A stretch of 64,000 nt of DNA from Voacanga thouarsii (GCA_026120185.1 JANUWF010001277.1:1-64000), one strand, 5' to 3'; positions 47,151-59,571 are shown, counted from the stretch's first letter. Made by a program: numbers and translations. Notes: generated by a model not told the origin, from the sequence alone.

Positions 47151-48565
47151 TGCTTCAGCCTTTCAGTGGGATTAATACTGGTTTATGGAAGCTTATGGTG
47201 GCCGAAAGTAGGGTGCTCAATGGTGAAGAAGAAGTCTGGTTATTTGGGGAATGCATTATGGAAAGTTGCTAAGCAAAGGTGGCTGGAATTTTGGAAATCA
47301 ATCAAGCATAATTGCAGGGATTTGTTGGAGAGATTTTCGGACAGCCATTGCTGAATTTCGTGCAGAAGCTTAAGGGAAACAATGGAGCTCTATTATTGGA
47401 GGTTTAAGGAAGGTTTACGCAGAACAAGGGAGGTGTTTTGGCTGGAAGAAGATTAGGAAACAAAGCTGGAAAATTTTCCTGCACAGAATTTAGCTGGGCA
47501 GAAATTTTCTGGATAGATTTTCGGCTTCCATTTCCAGCCAACTTGTAGAGATTTTGAAGGGGAATTTTGGGGGTATTCAAGGCTGGTTTCCAGCCTTCTT
47601 CATGGAGGAAAAACATGGCTAAGGTGCTGCACAAAATCCGGAAGAAAACAGCTTGGTTTTGGACTCTTAAAGTGGCGATTTGTACAGGAATTTTTCCTGT
47701 TGTTGCTCCAGCTTTGAGTAGTCTGAAAATGGCCAAGAAATTCAGATTGCAAACTGATCCTAAAGACCATTTTTCTGGCAGCATTTGGGAGGGAATGTTA
47801 GCTAAGAAACTCGACACTTTCAAGGCACAATAAGCTGGAAAATTTCAGCTCATTCCAGGAAGGAAGATGAAATAGCTAGAGTGAATTTTCAGCAAGCTCA
47901 CTAGAGGGAATTTTTTCCTTTTGGAATTTCCCACAACTCTTCCACATTTTTTAGACCATAAGAAGTCTTTTACTAAGATATTTTGATCCTACAACATCAT
48001 AGCACTTTACTGAAATTTCTGGAAAGAAAATGGCTAGAATCACTTTAGCAAACTAATGAGTTGAGAATTAAGGAAAATCAAATATCAAGGGAAAATGAAT
48101 TGCCTTTAGGAAATTCTAGTAGGGTAAGGGAGTAGAATGAGGTTACTCCTAACATGTCTCTCTTAGGACATCATCCCTACCTTACTCCAAGCTCATAAGG
48201 CCGAAATTATTCTTCCCCAAGTAAAAATAAAATTTAATCAAGCTAAAGCTTCTATGATGGAATTTGAATCCAAGACCTCAAGAATTGATTCCAAAGCTCT
48301 AACCACTAAACCACAACAACTCTTGTTGTTATTTCCACTAGAAAATTAATTCCTATTTAATCCTCAAGCTATCTTCCTATTTTCACCTCATGCAAAAATT
48401 ACCATTTTATCCTTCTCACTCAATACTCACCAACAAGGCTTCAAGACAATAAAACTCAATCCAAAGCACATAAAAATCATATAAAAATATATTAAATCAT
48501 GAAATAAGGTATGATATGCATCCCAACCCCCTTACTCTAAGGTTGGTCTTGACTGGGGTTTCACA
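47151..48565 (-). repeat. B4 LTR, 5' part
   Basis: This is homologous to 26589-28000 of B1. It carries a 139-codon frame (47404-47823, minus) that is the longest version of the LTR-internal ORF, and the tRNA-like module at 48254-48321. Confidence 0.88.
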
Positions 48566-49260
48566 CATCCTATCCGAGAAGAACTCACCCCTCAGAGGTG
48601 GCCACCTATTGAGAGACTTACCCTAACCCTTCAAAGACTAGTCCGAGTAGTCTACCCTTATTGAGTACTCAACGATGATTGTCCCACTTGGGAAAAACTG
48701 ATAATACATTGCTTTTTTTGAAAATAGCAATTAAGAGTTTCTAAAATTGTTGCCAAAGTTAGTTTTTAGAAATAGTTTAGTGTTTGTGCAAAACTACTTG
48801 TTTGATTTTCAAAAGATTTGTTTAACTGAAACAAGAAAGGAAACAGTATTCAATTGCCTTTACAAAATTAGTGCGCACACACATCGCATTTGGCTTGCCA
48901 TAGAAATCTTTTGTCTTTAAATAAGTTTATGCAGAAGCTTACCTGATCCTTTGCTTGATCAAATTCAAAAGTCTTCCAAAGCTAACCTAACCCCGCCTGG
49001 GGTAAACACAAGTCAGAAGGTTATACTCAAGCTATATTTGCTTACATAAATAATCCTAGTTCAACTTATTACAATCATCACCCTAATGTCCTGAGTTTTA
49101 AGGCTAGATGATAAAGTGTTTTATAAAATAAGACTAGCTTGATAAGTTAAAATAACTAGGGGATGTAAAATAATTACTAATAAGTTATAGGTTCAAATAA
49201 TAAATCTTGAGTGTTGTTATTAATTAATAAACTAGAGTTTAATTATTGAAGAGTCCTAAT
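48566..49260 (-). repeat. B3 5' LTR, second part
   Basis: It continues the B3 LTR after B4 (starting with the TSD copy CATCC) up to the insertion of copia E. CTAAT at 49256-49260 pairs with CTAAG at 58507-58511. Confidence 0.88.
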
Positions 49261-50812
49261 TGATGGTTTGAAAGAAAACAGAGAGCATGCTTGCGGGAAA
49301 AAAAAAGGAAAAAAATCGAAGAACAATAGCAGCACGGAAGCATTTAGACCATACCTTTGTATGCCTTAAACCTTTTAGCTTGTGAAAAAATGGATTGAAC
49401 CACAGGGACAGCCTCTTCTTGCCTGCTTGATGCAGCTTCGGGTTGAAATCCTGCTGACCTACTACCTCACCTCATTTGCATGAATGCCCCGCTTTTCGGA
49501 TCATGGAATATTCCACTGCCTCAATCCTTATTGGTGAAACAAAGGGTGAGGAGGAGTGGTCTCAATGTTCTTCATTCCTTTTGCTATTGATTAGAAAAAC
49601 ACCAAGAACAAGACAAGAGAAAAGAGACTCATGATAGAGAGAGAGTCACAAGAGAGAGAGAGGGAAGCTTGGAAAAAATAGGGCTTTTTTTTTTCTTTAA
49701 GAGGCGTGAGTAGTCTTAGCCAAAAAGTAGGTCTCTGATCTCTGATATCAATATCTCCCGGGATATGATATTTCAAACACTCGAATGTTATCAACAGAGT
49801 AAGTTTGGCTTAACCCTAAACTCTTCTGAACCGTATCTGGAAGAAACCCTATAGACCAAGCCATTGGGCCAAAATAACATTTATTATTTATCTTCGACCC
49901 AAAAACTCCAAAATAATAAACATTAATTATTTATTTCCTGGGCTAGTAGAAATAACCCAATAAATAATTAATGAACTCAAATGAACCAAAAATAATTAAA
50001 CTTTTATTATTTATTTCTTGGGCTTATATAAATGACCCAATAAATAATTAAGTATTAATTATATTCCTCTGGTTTAAGCCCAAGTTAATTTTCTAATTAT
50101 TCAAACTGGACCTAGGCCTTGAATAATTAATTAACCAATTAAACCAAATAATAAATTTCTCTCAATTTATTTTTATTCCAATCCAATAATAAATTAGACT
50201 TCCTGAATAAAATAAAATCATCTTTAACTGAGACCAATTCCTAACCCAAAATTAATTAGGACTTACGGGCTATTCCGAGGACCAAAAAGACACATCACCT
50301 TGGCTACTAAAATAACCAAAATACCCCTGCTATATAAATAGCTGTATTTTACATTTTAAATATTTTTTAATATCACCATAAAGAAATATTGACCCCAAGG
50401 ACAATGCTGCATTAGCAAAGTCTCCGACCTACTGGTGAAATGATTAAAATACCCCCTTGCACGTATTCAAAATACGTTTATGTCATGAAGTGAGTGGACT
50501 ACTCACTGGCTAAAGGTAAGCCATTCCCTATTTGGAATTCATAACATAATAACCTAAACATGATAAGATTTTTATTCTCATCAATAGGTCAAGCACAAAT
50601 ATTTATGTGTTTAAATAACCCGTGATCTATACCTTATTGTGAAAGACCACCATTTATATTGATCACTTATTTAAACACAATGGGTCTTTTCCAAATGAAA
50701 TTGTGCACAAATAAAAAGAAAATTCACAAACGATTTTTGAAAATAAATTCTTTTATTAAAATATTCTATATTTATATCAGAAACCTAGTCTATAAGGGCA
50801 TACTTTCCAACA
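49261..50812 (-). repeat. 3' LTR of copia E (with deletion)
   Basis: It matches 56502-58506 except for a block of about 450 bp missing near 50452-50455 (present in the 5' LTR at about 57711-58154). Confidence 0.92.
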
Positions 50813-50826
50813 ATCTCCCATTTGCA
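50813..50826 (-). other. polypurine tract of copia E
   Basis: On the minus strand GCAAATGGGAGATT abuts TGTTGGAAAG, the same junction as in copia D. Confidence 0.9.
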
Positions 50827-50966
50827 CTCTAAGACTAGGTAAGTCCATAAGTGCCCACCCCAATGGCATTTAAGTGTCTCTTAAAGACTCTCTCAGCCAA
50901 AGGCTTGGTGAATGGATCTACTAGGTTGTTTTCTAAGGCATTCTGTTCCACCACGACTTTTCATCT

Positions 50967-51360
50967 CTAGATGAAATCTTGGATCAAGTGGTAATACCTT
51001 TCGATGTGCTTTTCTTTCTTGTGGTTCCGAGGATTCTTAGATTGTGATACTACTCCAGTGTTGTCGCAATACGTTACAATCGGCCTATCCATATGTGGCA
51101 CGATTCCAAGTTCTGAAAGGAACTTCCAGAGCCAGACTGCTTCCTTGGATGCCTCCAAAGCTGCCATATACTCAGCTTCCATGGTTGAGTCAACAATGCA
51201 AGATTGCTTGATACTTCTCCATGAAATTGCTCCTCCAGACAAGGTGAAGACATATCTACTAGTGGATCTTCTCTCATCCTTATCCACCTACAAGTCCGAG
51301 TCTGTGTATCCCGTAGGAATCATATCATCAGCCCTATAAACCAGCATATAATACCTTATT
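50967..51360 (-). pseudogene. copia E RNase H
   Basis: 50967-51287 is open: DKDERRSTSRYVFTLSGGAI, SCIVDSTMEAEYMAALEASK, VTYCDNTGVVSQSKNP and KHIERYYHLI. The Asp, Glu and Asp of the copia RNase H are visible (D in DKDERRSTSGY-type start, E in EAEY, D in CDN). The frame just upstream, with SDLQVDKDERRS, is broken by a stop near 51290. It degrades RNA in the RNA-DNA hybrid. Confidence 0.85.
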
Positions 51361-52565
51361 CCCTTAAGGTACTTGAGAATATGCTTTATAGCTTACCAAT
51401 AACCTCCCTAGGGTTTGACTAATATCTGCTAACTACGCCTACGGCAAAACAGACATCTGGCCTAGTACACAGCATGCCGTACATGAGACTTCCCACTCTT
51501 TTGTCCTTTTCTTCTTGAGACTTAGGACAGTCCCTTGAAGAAAATGGCAACCCATGTCTGCAAGGGATTAGAGCTCCCTTGCATGAGTCCATGTTGTACT
51601 TGGCCAGCATCTTGTCAATGTATGCCGTTTGGGATAATCCTAACATTCTCTACTTCCTATTTCTAAGAAGTCTAATCCTGAGAATGTAGTTAGCTTCTCC
51701 TAAGTCTTTTATATTGAATTGACTAGATAGCCAAACCTTTGTAGATGACAACGACCCTACATCATTTCCAATGAGTAGAATGTCATTCACTTACAAGACA
51801 AGAAAAACCACATTAATGCCTTCAAGTTTCCTGTACACGCAAAGTTCATCCTCATTTTGAATGAAACCGTAAGACTTTACAGTCTAGTCAAAATGAATGT
51901 TCCATGCTCTCAATGCCTGCTTAGGTCCATAAATGGACTTCCTAAACTTGCAAACTCTATGTTCTTGGCCTTTAGCAATAAAGCCTTCCGATTGGGACAT
52001 ATAGATGTGTTCGCTAAAATGGCCATTTAAAAATATCGTCTTTACATCCATTTGTCATATCTTATAGTTATAATGACATGTGATGGTAAGGAGGATACAA
52101 ATGGATTTAAGCATGACTATCAGGAAAAAGGTTTCCTCATAATCGATTCCATCTTTCTGAGTATTCTCTTTCGCCACAAGCCTAGCTTTCAAGGTTTTCA
52201 CCTTCCCATCCACTCCCCTCTTTCTCTTGTACACCCACTTACACCCAATGGGTTTTATCCCCTCAGGTGAAGCTAAAAAGATCCCAAACCTGATTGAAGC
52301 ACATAGATTCAATCTCTGCTTTCATTGCTTCATGCCATAGATTTGCATCAGCATAAACAATAGCCTCCTCGTATCTAGTAGGGTCTTGTACCTGATGGTC
52401 GAAGACTAACTCAAAAGCTTCTCCAGTCCATCTCTTCGGAACCCTAGACACTCTCCCATTATGACGAGGCTCTATTTGTATAGGCTCTTGAGGCTGTGCC
52501 TCTTCTTGTTCCACAATCGGGTCAGAAAAAGTTGATTCCATAGATAACATCTCCTCAATTTCCAA
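51361..52565 (-). pseudogene. copia E reverse transcriptase
   Basis: 52055-52312 starts RT (GIKPIGCKWVYKRKRGVDGK, LKARLVAKENTQKDGIDYEE). Near 51770-51800 the catalytic box reads VNDILLIGNDV preceded by a stop, where copia D has LYIDDILLIGNDV, so both the Tyr position and the first Asp are lost. 51419-51646 is the thumb/connection (MLGLSQTAYIDKMLAKYNMD, GSLMYGMLCTRPDV). 52263-52565 is the acidic linker before RT (VSRVPKRWTGEAFELVFDHQ). Multiple stops. Confidence 0.87.
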
Positions 52566-53384
52566 CCTAGTTGAGCCTTTCGTGGAAGTACTTTGATCAT
52601 TTTCTAAGTATTTACCATTGGTACTAATTAATACTTTCTCCTCCTTAGGATGATAAAAGTAACCACCCTTTGTCCCTTTTGGATACCCAACAAAATAGCA
52701 TAATTCTGATCTTGGTTCTAACTTGTCTCCCTTGACCAGTACATAAGTTGGACAACTCTATATCCTGAGATGATTTAAACTTGGCTTATGCCCAATCCAC
52801 ATCTCATAGGGAGTCCTAGGTACTGACTTAGAAGGCACCAAGTTCAGAATATATGACACTGTTTCCAGGGCATATCCCCAAAAAGACACTGGAAGAGTAG
52901 CATGAGACATCATGCTTCGAACCATTTCCATCAATGTCCTATTCATTTTCTCAGCTACTCCATTCTACTGGGCACCCCCAGTGCAGAAAGCTGGGATATT
53001 ATTCAATGATGTACCATGTAGTCCTTGAATTCACCAAGGAGGTACTCTTCACCACAATCCGATCATAAGGTCTTGACCTATCCGACGCTCCACTTCAGCC
53101 TTAAACTCTTTGAACTTGTCAAAAGAGTCAAACTTATGTCTTATCAAGTAAACATAACCACAGCTTGTACAATCATCCGTGAAAGTGTTGAAGTACTCAA
53201 AACCTCCTCTAGGTGGTGTATACAGGGGACCATACACATCAATATTAACAAGACTCAATACCTCATTGGCTCTATCCGCCTTAGGGGCAAATGACCTTTT
53301 GGTCATCTTTCCCATCAGGCAGGCCTCATACTGAGGCTAATTTTCTAATCTCAATGAGCCCAAGGGCCCATCATGGATCAACCT
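52566..53384 (-). pseudogene. copia E integrase
   Basis: 53049-53315 reads GKMTKRSFAPKADRANEVLS, LVNIDVYGPLYTPPRGGFEY and FTDDCTSCGYVYLI, with the first Asp kept. 52758-52946 reads [40 protein letters not shown] and [17 protein letters not shown]. Between them are a stop and shift around 52950-53050. It closely resembles copia D. Confidence 0.86.
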
Positions 53385-53672
53385 TTAAATCTTGGTTGAG
53401 TTGATATACCCCAACCTTAGATGCCAAAGATAAGAGTCACTGACATTGGTCTTTCTCTTACTTGTTAAAGGTTCAGATCGAGTATTATTTAATTGATTGT
53501 TAATACGGTTTAAGAAAAATAAATTTCCATACATGTGCCCAATAAATAAAATTTCTCCGTCTCTACTAATAGAAATACCAGAATGGAAATACACAAAATA
53601 TCCTTGATTTATTAGTTTCACAACCGAAATCAAATTCTGTCTAAATGTAGGTACATTTAAAATATCTTCCAA
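53385..53672 (-). pseudogene. copia E GAG-pre-integrase domain
   Basis: The open frame contains VPTFRQNLISVVKLINQGYF, ISISRDGEILFIGHMYGNLF and SYLWHLRLGYINSTKI, the last being the start of the integrase zinc site. It joins protease to integrase. Copia D has the same block at 9289-9600. Confidence 0.85.
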
Positions 53673-53798
53673 AACTACTATTCTATTTCAATCAAATACA
53701 AGATCTAGCTCTCCCATTGCAAGGGCCTAAACATGTGCTCCATTTCCAATACGTAGTCAATGTTCGCCCTTCTGGAGTCTTCTAATCTTTCTAAACCC

Positions 53799-54170
53799 CT
53801 ACAAGGAGTTATAGATGTGATTAGTGGCTCCTGAATCAATAATCCAAGTGGAAGTTGATCTAACCATTGATATAAACTCTAGATAGAAAACATTACCTGT
53901 GGGGTTTTTCTTGGCTTGAAGATCTAGACACTCATTTTTCCAATGTCCCTTCTTTCTACATTTGAAGCACTTGCCCTTTGATTTATCTTTGGGCTGGGTC
54001 TTGGGCTGGACCGCTATGTTTCCCTTCTTCCTTTTAAACTTTTTGGGCTTGGGCCCAGTTCTTGAGGAAGAAGCCTTAGCAATCATGGCCTTTGATTGAG
54101 GCTTCATGACCTTCTTTGCCATCTGGAGTTCTTTTACTAACTCAGTTAAACTTATGTTTAACTTATTCAT
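53799..54170 (-). pseudogene. copia E gag C-terminus, zinc knuckle and protease start
   Basis: The open frame reads LNISLTELVKELQMAKKVMK, then a basic stretch, the intact knuckle CFKCRKKGHWKNEC and the protease motif WIIDSGATNHI with D-S-G intact. It is better preserved than in copia D, where both motifs are mutated. A stop lies just upstream near 54190. Confidence 0.87.
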
Positions 54171-54701
54171 GTTGTAATTTAACTTGATCTAAGTAAAGGA
54201 ACTCGATAGAGACTCAAGAACCATATCCACTTGGCTCTCGGGGTCAATGGCAGCCCCTAAGATTTTCGCTTCCTTGAAAGCAGCAATCATCTTGAGCATA
54301 TGCTCTCTAACTGATGCTACCTCAGCCATCTTAGTGTTAATGATGGATCAAAAAGCTTCCTACCTTACGGACTGACTCTTATCTGCAAACATAGTAGCCA
54401 ATGACTGACTAATGTCATACGCAGTATCCATGTGCTCGTGTTTTGACTTGAGCACATTAGATATGGAGGCTAACATATAGCAGTGTGCCATTTCGTCAAC
54501 CTTCACCTATGCCTTTTCAGCCTCACGCTCCTCGGTAGTGGAACCTTCCCTGATAACAGGGCAGGTTTCGTAAAGGACATACTTATACTCTTCCGCTGTG
54601 AGTATTATGTCCATGTTCCTATTCCAGTCCACATAGTTTGGTCCCATTAGCTTATTCTCCCTGAGAATAATGGCCAATGGACTAAAAGAACCTCCTACCA
54701 T
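54171..54701 (-). pseudogene. copia E gag N-terminal part
   Basis: 54507-54701 begins with ATG: MVGGSFSPLAIILRENKLMG and PNYVDWNRNMDIILTAEEYK, the usual start of plant copia gag. After it the frame shifts and continues through the part shared with copia D (about 54190-54500: DEMAHCYMLASISNVLKSKH-like, with stops). Start chosen at the ATG matching the family N-terminus. Confidence 0.8.
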
Positions 54702-56485
54702 TTCTGAAAAATTGAAAAATAAATGAAAAAGATTTAGTTGGTGAAAATAAAATAAATTTGTGCACTGGAATTAATTTGGCTCGTAGGAAAACTGACATAG
54801 CTTCTTGGGAAGATTAACGGTTTCCTAAGCTAAGTGTGTTAACCACCACAAATTAATTTCCCTTCTAGGTAATGATCTAGAAGTTAACTCCATCGAGGGG
54901 ATGACCGTTTCCTCTCATTTCCTATGGACATACCTCGCACTATGACCTCCAACAAGAGGCTGGCCGATCATAGTACGTGCCCCCGGGTTATTAATTACAT
55001 CCTTCCATTAGATCTAAATCCCTGTAGTATCTCTATCCTATACGGGTTCACTCCCAAGGTGACGCGAGGGAACACATGATCTCTAATGAGGATTGTGATG
55101 GAAGCCGTGGGCCATTGGAACCCCTCTCCCACTTAGTCTTTTAAAACAAGGGTGTTCTGAAAAATATCCTTTTGAAATTTCCATTAAGTTTTTCCTTAAC
55201 TTAAAAATAAAATATCTAAATCCATTAAAATCTGTATGTCAAGGTTTATATCATTTGAGAGATTTTTCCATGGACTAATTTTATTTAAGTTAAAATTTTA
55301 ATGATTTCAAAAATTTTCCAATTAAAACTTTCTAGAGACTTAGGTCTCAAGTTTATTTGACAAAATAATTTTTCTTGTGCAAAATAAAACAAAATGGCTT
55401 TCTATTTTAACTTACAAAAGTATCTAAATCCAATATATTTTCTATATCAAGGATTAAATCCTCTGAGAAAATATCTAAGGATTAATTTTTGTTCAAATTA
55501 AGATAACTATTTAGTTTTTAAAGAAAAATATTTTTCTTGTCAAAACGTGTTCCCAAAGACTTTGGTCTTTGAGATAATGCGCACATATGTTCACCAAAAA
55601 AAAAAAAAAAAAGCATGCTAGAAAAGAGTAGACGTTTTCATGCTTTTCTATTTTTAAACCTAAGTGCCCAAATAATAGAATTATAGACATTAATTAATTA
55701 ATTGTCTTGTTTAATTCTAAAATCCCTTACTAATATTTTCATTCAAATATATTCCAAGAATATTGACTATTGCAAAAATATTAACTTTGCCTGGTACGGG
55801 ACCCAAAATGGAAGAAAAAAAATAAAAGAAAATTGTAAAAAAAAAAACTGTCGGTCCATGTACACCCACCACATTGGATTGGCGCCCTTTTGCTCTGGGG
55901 TCCATCGCGAGCTCGGTGCACCAGCCGCACCAGATCGCTCGCCTGATGGACTACCCAAGCCTGCGACCCGCTCTAGCGCTCCACCCGCGTGCGTATCCGA
56001 TTTGCTCCGTTTGACCCACGCACTGCACCGAAAGCAATTGCAAATTATATGGTGGCTTCGAGCCGATCCCATACCCAGCCGAGCCTCTGTGGCTCCATAC
56101 ACAAAATAATGCTGGCGGCTGGGCTCCAGCTCGGCTCCGACGGTGGCTTAGGAACAATGACCTTCTTCTTCGTTTTTTCTGAGTGCAAAATTTTTTTTTT
56201 CTCCGTTCTGGTTTTTGTGCTCTCTTCTCCAGCGGCTTCTTAGACGTTTTGCATTACAAAAAAACATCCAAACCAAAACACATCTGCCTATACCCTTCCA
56301 AATTGGGTTTACACGGTTGTTCTATGAAAGTATAAAATTTTTATAGTAGGCCTATACTTCCACTGTGAAGCTTACAAGAATACCTATCCTATATCAAAAC
56401 AGTGAAGGATCACAGGCTTAAGCACCAAACAATGGTCTTCTCTATTTGTATTAACTAACATGCTCCCTAAGTTGATCAAAACATA
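54702..56485 (-). other. copia E leader with a GC-rich island
   Basis: 1.78 kb separate the PBS from the gag ATG. Most is AT-rich, but 55850-56245 is visibly GC-rich (many GAGCC/GGCTC and CGAG motifs), flanked by poly-A and poly-T runs (55842, 56190). It can be read in several frames without a recognised protein. It may be a structured leader or captured host sequence. Confidence 0.5.
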
Positions 56486-56498
56486 TGCTTTGATACCA
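56486..56498 (-). other. primer-binding site of copia E
   Basis: On the minus strand TGGTATCAAAGCA matches the initiator-Met tRNA 3' end with one mismatch, 3 nt from the 5' LTR. Confidence 0.9.
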
Positions 56499-56501
56499 CT
56501 T

Positions 56502-58506
56502 TGATGGTTTGATAGAAAACAGAGAGCATGCTGGCGGGAACAAAAAAGAAAAAAAAACAGAGGAAAAAAAAACCAAAGAACAATAGCAGCACGGAAGCAT
56601 TTAGACCATACCTTTGCGTGCCTCAAACCTTTTACGTTGTGAAAGAATGGATTGAACCACAAGGACAACCTCTTCTTGCCCGCTTGATGAAGCTTTCGAT
56701 TGAAATCTCGCTAACCTCCTACTTCTCCTAATTTACATGAACGCCAAGCTTTTCGGATCACAGAAAATTCCACTACCTCAATCCTTGTTGGTGAAACAAA
56801 GTGTGAGGAGGTGTGGTCTCAATGTTCTTGATTCCTTTTGCTATTGATTATCAAAACACAAAAAAACAAGAGAAGAGAAAAGAGAGTCATGAGAGAGAGA
56901 GAGAGAGAGAGAGAGAGGGAAGCTTGGGGAAAATAGGGTTTTTTTCTTCTCTAAGAGGTGTGAGTAGTCTTAGCCAAAACTAGGTCTCTGATATTTGATA
57001 ATAATATCCCTCAGGATATGATATTTCAAACACCCAGATGTTATCAACAGAATAAGTTTGACTTAACCCGAAATTCTTCTGAGCCGTATCTGGAAGAAAC
57101 CCTATGGACCAAGCTATTGGGCCAAAATAAAATTTACTATTTTTCTTAGACCCAAAAAGTCCAAAATAATAAACATTAATTGTTTATTTCCTGCGCTAGT
57201 AGAAATAACCGAAAAAATAATTAATGAGCCCAAATGAACAAAAAATAATTAAACTTTAATTATTTATTTATTGGGCTTATATAAATGAACCAATAAGTAA
57301 TTAAGCATTAACTATTTCCTTCTAGTTTAAGACTAGATTAATTTTCTAATTATTCAAACTAGACTTAGGCCCTGAATAATTAATTATCAATTAAACTAGA
57401 TAATAAATTTCTATCAATTTATTTTTATTCCAATCCAATAATAAATTAGACTTCCTGAATAAAATAAAATCCTCTTTAACTGAGACTAATTCCTCAACCC
57501 AAAATGAATTAGGACTTACGAGCTATTCTGAGGACTAAAAAGACACATCGTCTTGGCTACTAAAATGATCAAAATACCCCCATTATATAAATAGCTGTAT
57601 TTTTTATTTTAAATATTTCCTAATATCACTATAAGGAAATATTGACCCCAAGGACAATGCTGTGTTAGCAAAGTCTCCGACCTACAAGTGAAATGATTAA
57701 AATACCCCCTACACATCGACATACATTTAGAGAGGAAAAAGTGTAATGACACCTCTCTAAATGACATCCACCATCCTTAGGCATCTAGTCCAATGATCCA
57801 TGACTTCTTGGAGTGTTTCCTCTTTCCAAGGGAGCTACCTTAAAGCAAACATCCAAGTCATGTTTCCCAGGGCCCTGGACATTTTAGATCATACAGACAA
57901 CCACAAGGGGCGATATTGTAGAGAAACTATCTTGTACAAGTCCATCTTAACTAACTAGTTACATATACCCATTATGCAAGTATATTGATTCTACGATAGA
58001 AACTCAACTATAGCATATCAAATTATATGCTTCCAGCTTCGTCAGACCACCAACTCATACTCAAGTCATAGAGTACTAGTCCACGCTGTAGTAGTAGCAG
58101 TCTAGGTTTCTACCATATAGTACTTTCAAAAACCACTACTACAGGTTATGTTCTACGTATTCAAAATACGCTTATGTTATGAAGTGGGTGGACTACTCAC
58201 TGGCTAAAGGTAAGCCATTTCCTATTTGGAATTCATAACATAATAACCTAAACACAATAAGATTCACATTCTCATCAATAGGTCAAGAACAAATTTTTAT
58301 GTGTTTAAATAGCCCATGATCTATACTTTACTGTGAAAGATCACCATTCACATGGATCACTTATTTAAACACAATGAGTCTTTTCCAAATGAAATTGTGC
58401 ACAAATAAAAAGTAAATTCACAAATGATTTCTGAAAATAAATTCTTTTATTAAAATATTCGATATTTACATCTGAAACCTAGTCAATGAGGGCATACTTC
58501 CCAACA
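56502..58506 (-). repeat. 5' LTR of copia E
   Basis: 2005 bp, with TGTTGGGAAGTATGCCCTCA on the minus strand at 58506 and the TGATGG edge at 56502. It contains a GA run (56893-56917). It carries the 450-bp segment lost from the 3' LTR. Confidence 0.92.
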
Positions 58507-59472
58507 CTAAGTCCTGGTTAATATTAATAAATGGTAATTCTTAAGTAGTACTATTGAAGTAAATATTAAATTATTACCAATCTCTTAATTGATGCTTAGT
58601 AAATAATTAATAATAAATAAAATTAATAATAAATAAATTTTATCCAGTTTTGATTAATAGATATCAAATAAATATAAATAGTATTTATGAATATATGGTC
58701 TACAAGGTCATTAATATTTTACTTATTTATATCAAAGGTTTTATTTATATATTTATTTGTATATTATTTTTAATAGGAGATATCATTTATTTGGCTAATA
58801 AAATATCACTATTTCATTTAGTACTCCAATTCCAAAACTTCCTAAGAATTTTGAAATCTTTGAAGGAAAAACATAGTAATAATTTTAATTGGGGTAATAA
58901 AATTTGCTAATCAAAATAGCCTAGGATCAACAAAGTCATCATCATAATTTTCCTATTGCTAACAAGATTCATGAGCACCTACTACAACATCAATCAACAA
59001 ACTATTCTATTCATGAACAAAGACTTAAATCCATACCTACTATCACTTGATCAAATCCATACTAAGCGTAATCATACTCACGACTTCAATGGAAATAAGG
59101 ACATAATATCCTATTAACCAAAGGTGACATAACATTCTAGCATGCTTAAACATTCATAATTTCTTAAGACATGATGAACATGCATCGATCCATAAGGAAA
59201 TTCATAAAGCTTAACCATGATCAATTATTTTCATACTCCAATCTCAACCCCTTTATACATATGCATATACTCAATCCCCCATTCATATTCTATCCTCTCT
59301 ATCAACAACCAAGAGACATGAATCTAGAATTCAAAAGAAAGGTTAAAGAGAAATACTTGGTTGATGACTATCTCAATGAATATTTAAGAAGATCCACGTG
59401 CTTGAGAAGCTTGAATCGTCCAAGAGAGGAGAAAGAAAATAGCCTTGGTTGTAGCAACCATTTCAGTCGCGC

Positions 59473-59570
<98 letters not shown>
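59473..59570. repeat. (GA)n(GT)n compound microsatellite
   Basis: About 27 GA units are followed by about 20 GT units. It is the longest simple repeat in the window and sits at the LTR position where other B-type copies have GA/CT runs. Confidence 0.95.

Positions 59571-59571
<1 letters not shown>

Larger units (their letters stand above)
40401..48565 (-). mobile_element. solo LTR B4 (B1 subfamily), split by B5
   Basis: CATCC at 40396-40400 and 48566-48570 is a perfect TSD. 40401-42087 is the last 1.7 kb, and about 47151-48565 the first 1.4 kb, of a B1-type LTR on the minus strand, with the start TGTGAAACCCCAGTC at 48565. No internal sequence of its own exists, so it is a solo LTR left by LTR-LTR recombination. 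The middle 1.2 kb was lost with the right part of B5. The LTR end at 40401 reads TATAACACC instead of TGTAACACC. Confidence 0.88.
49261..58506 (-). mobile_element. Ty1/copia element E
   Basis: This minus-strand element of 9.25 kb has its 3' LTR at 49261-50812 (1552 bp), PPT, RNase H, RT, integrase, protease, gag, a long leader, PBS (56486-56498) and its 5' LTR at 56502-58506 (2005 bp). Both LTRs have the CCAACA/TGATGG edges. TSD is CTAAT/CTAAG, 4 of 5. It sits in the B3 5' LTR, whose sequence continues on both sides. All genes carry stops, so it is defective. Confidence 0.92.

Noticed and set aside
55702..56109. 135-codon plus-strand frame in the copia E leader
   Set aside because: It is antisense to the element, lies across the GC-rich island, several frames are open there at once, and no family is recognised.
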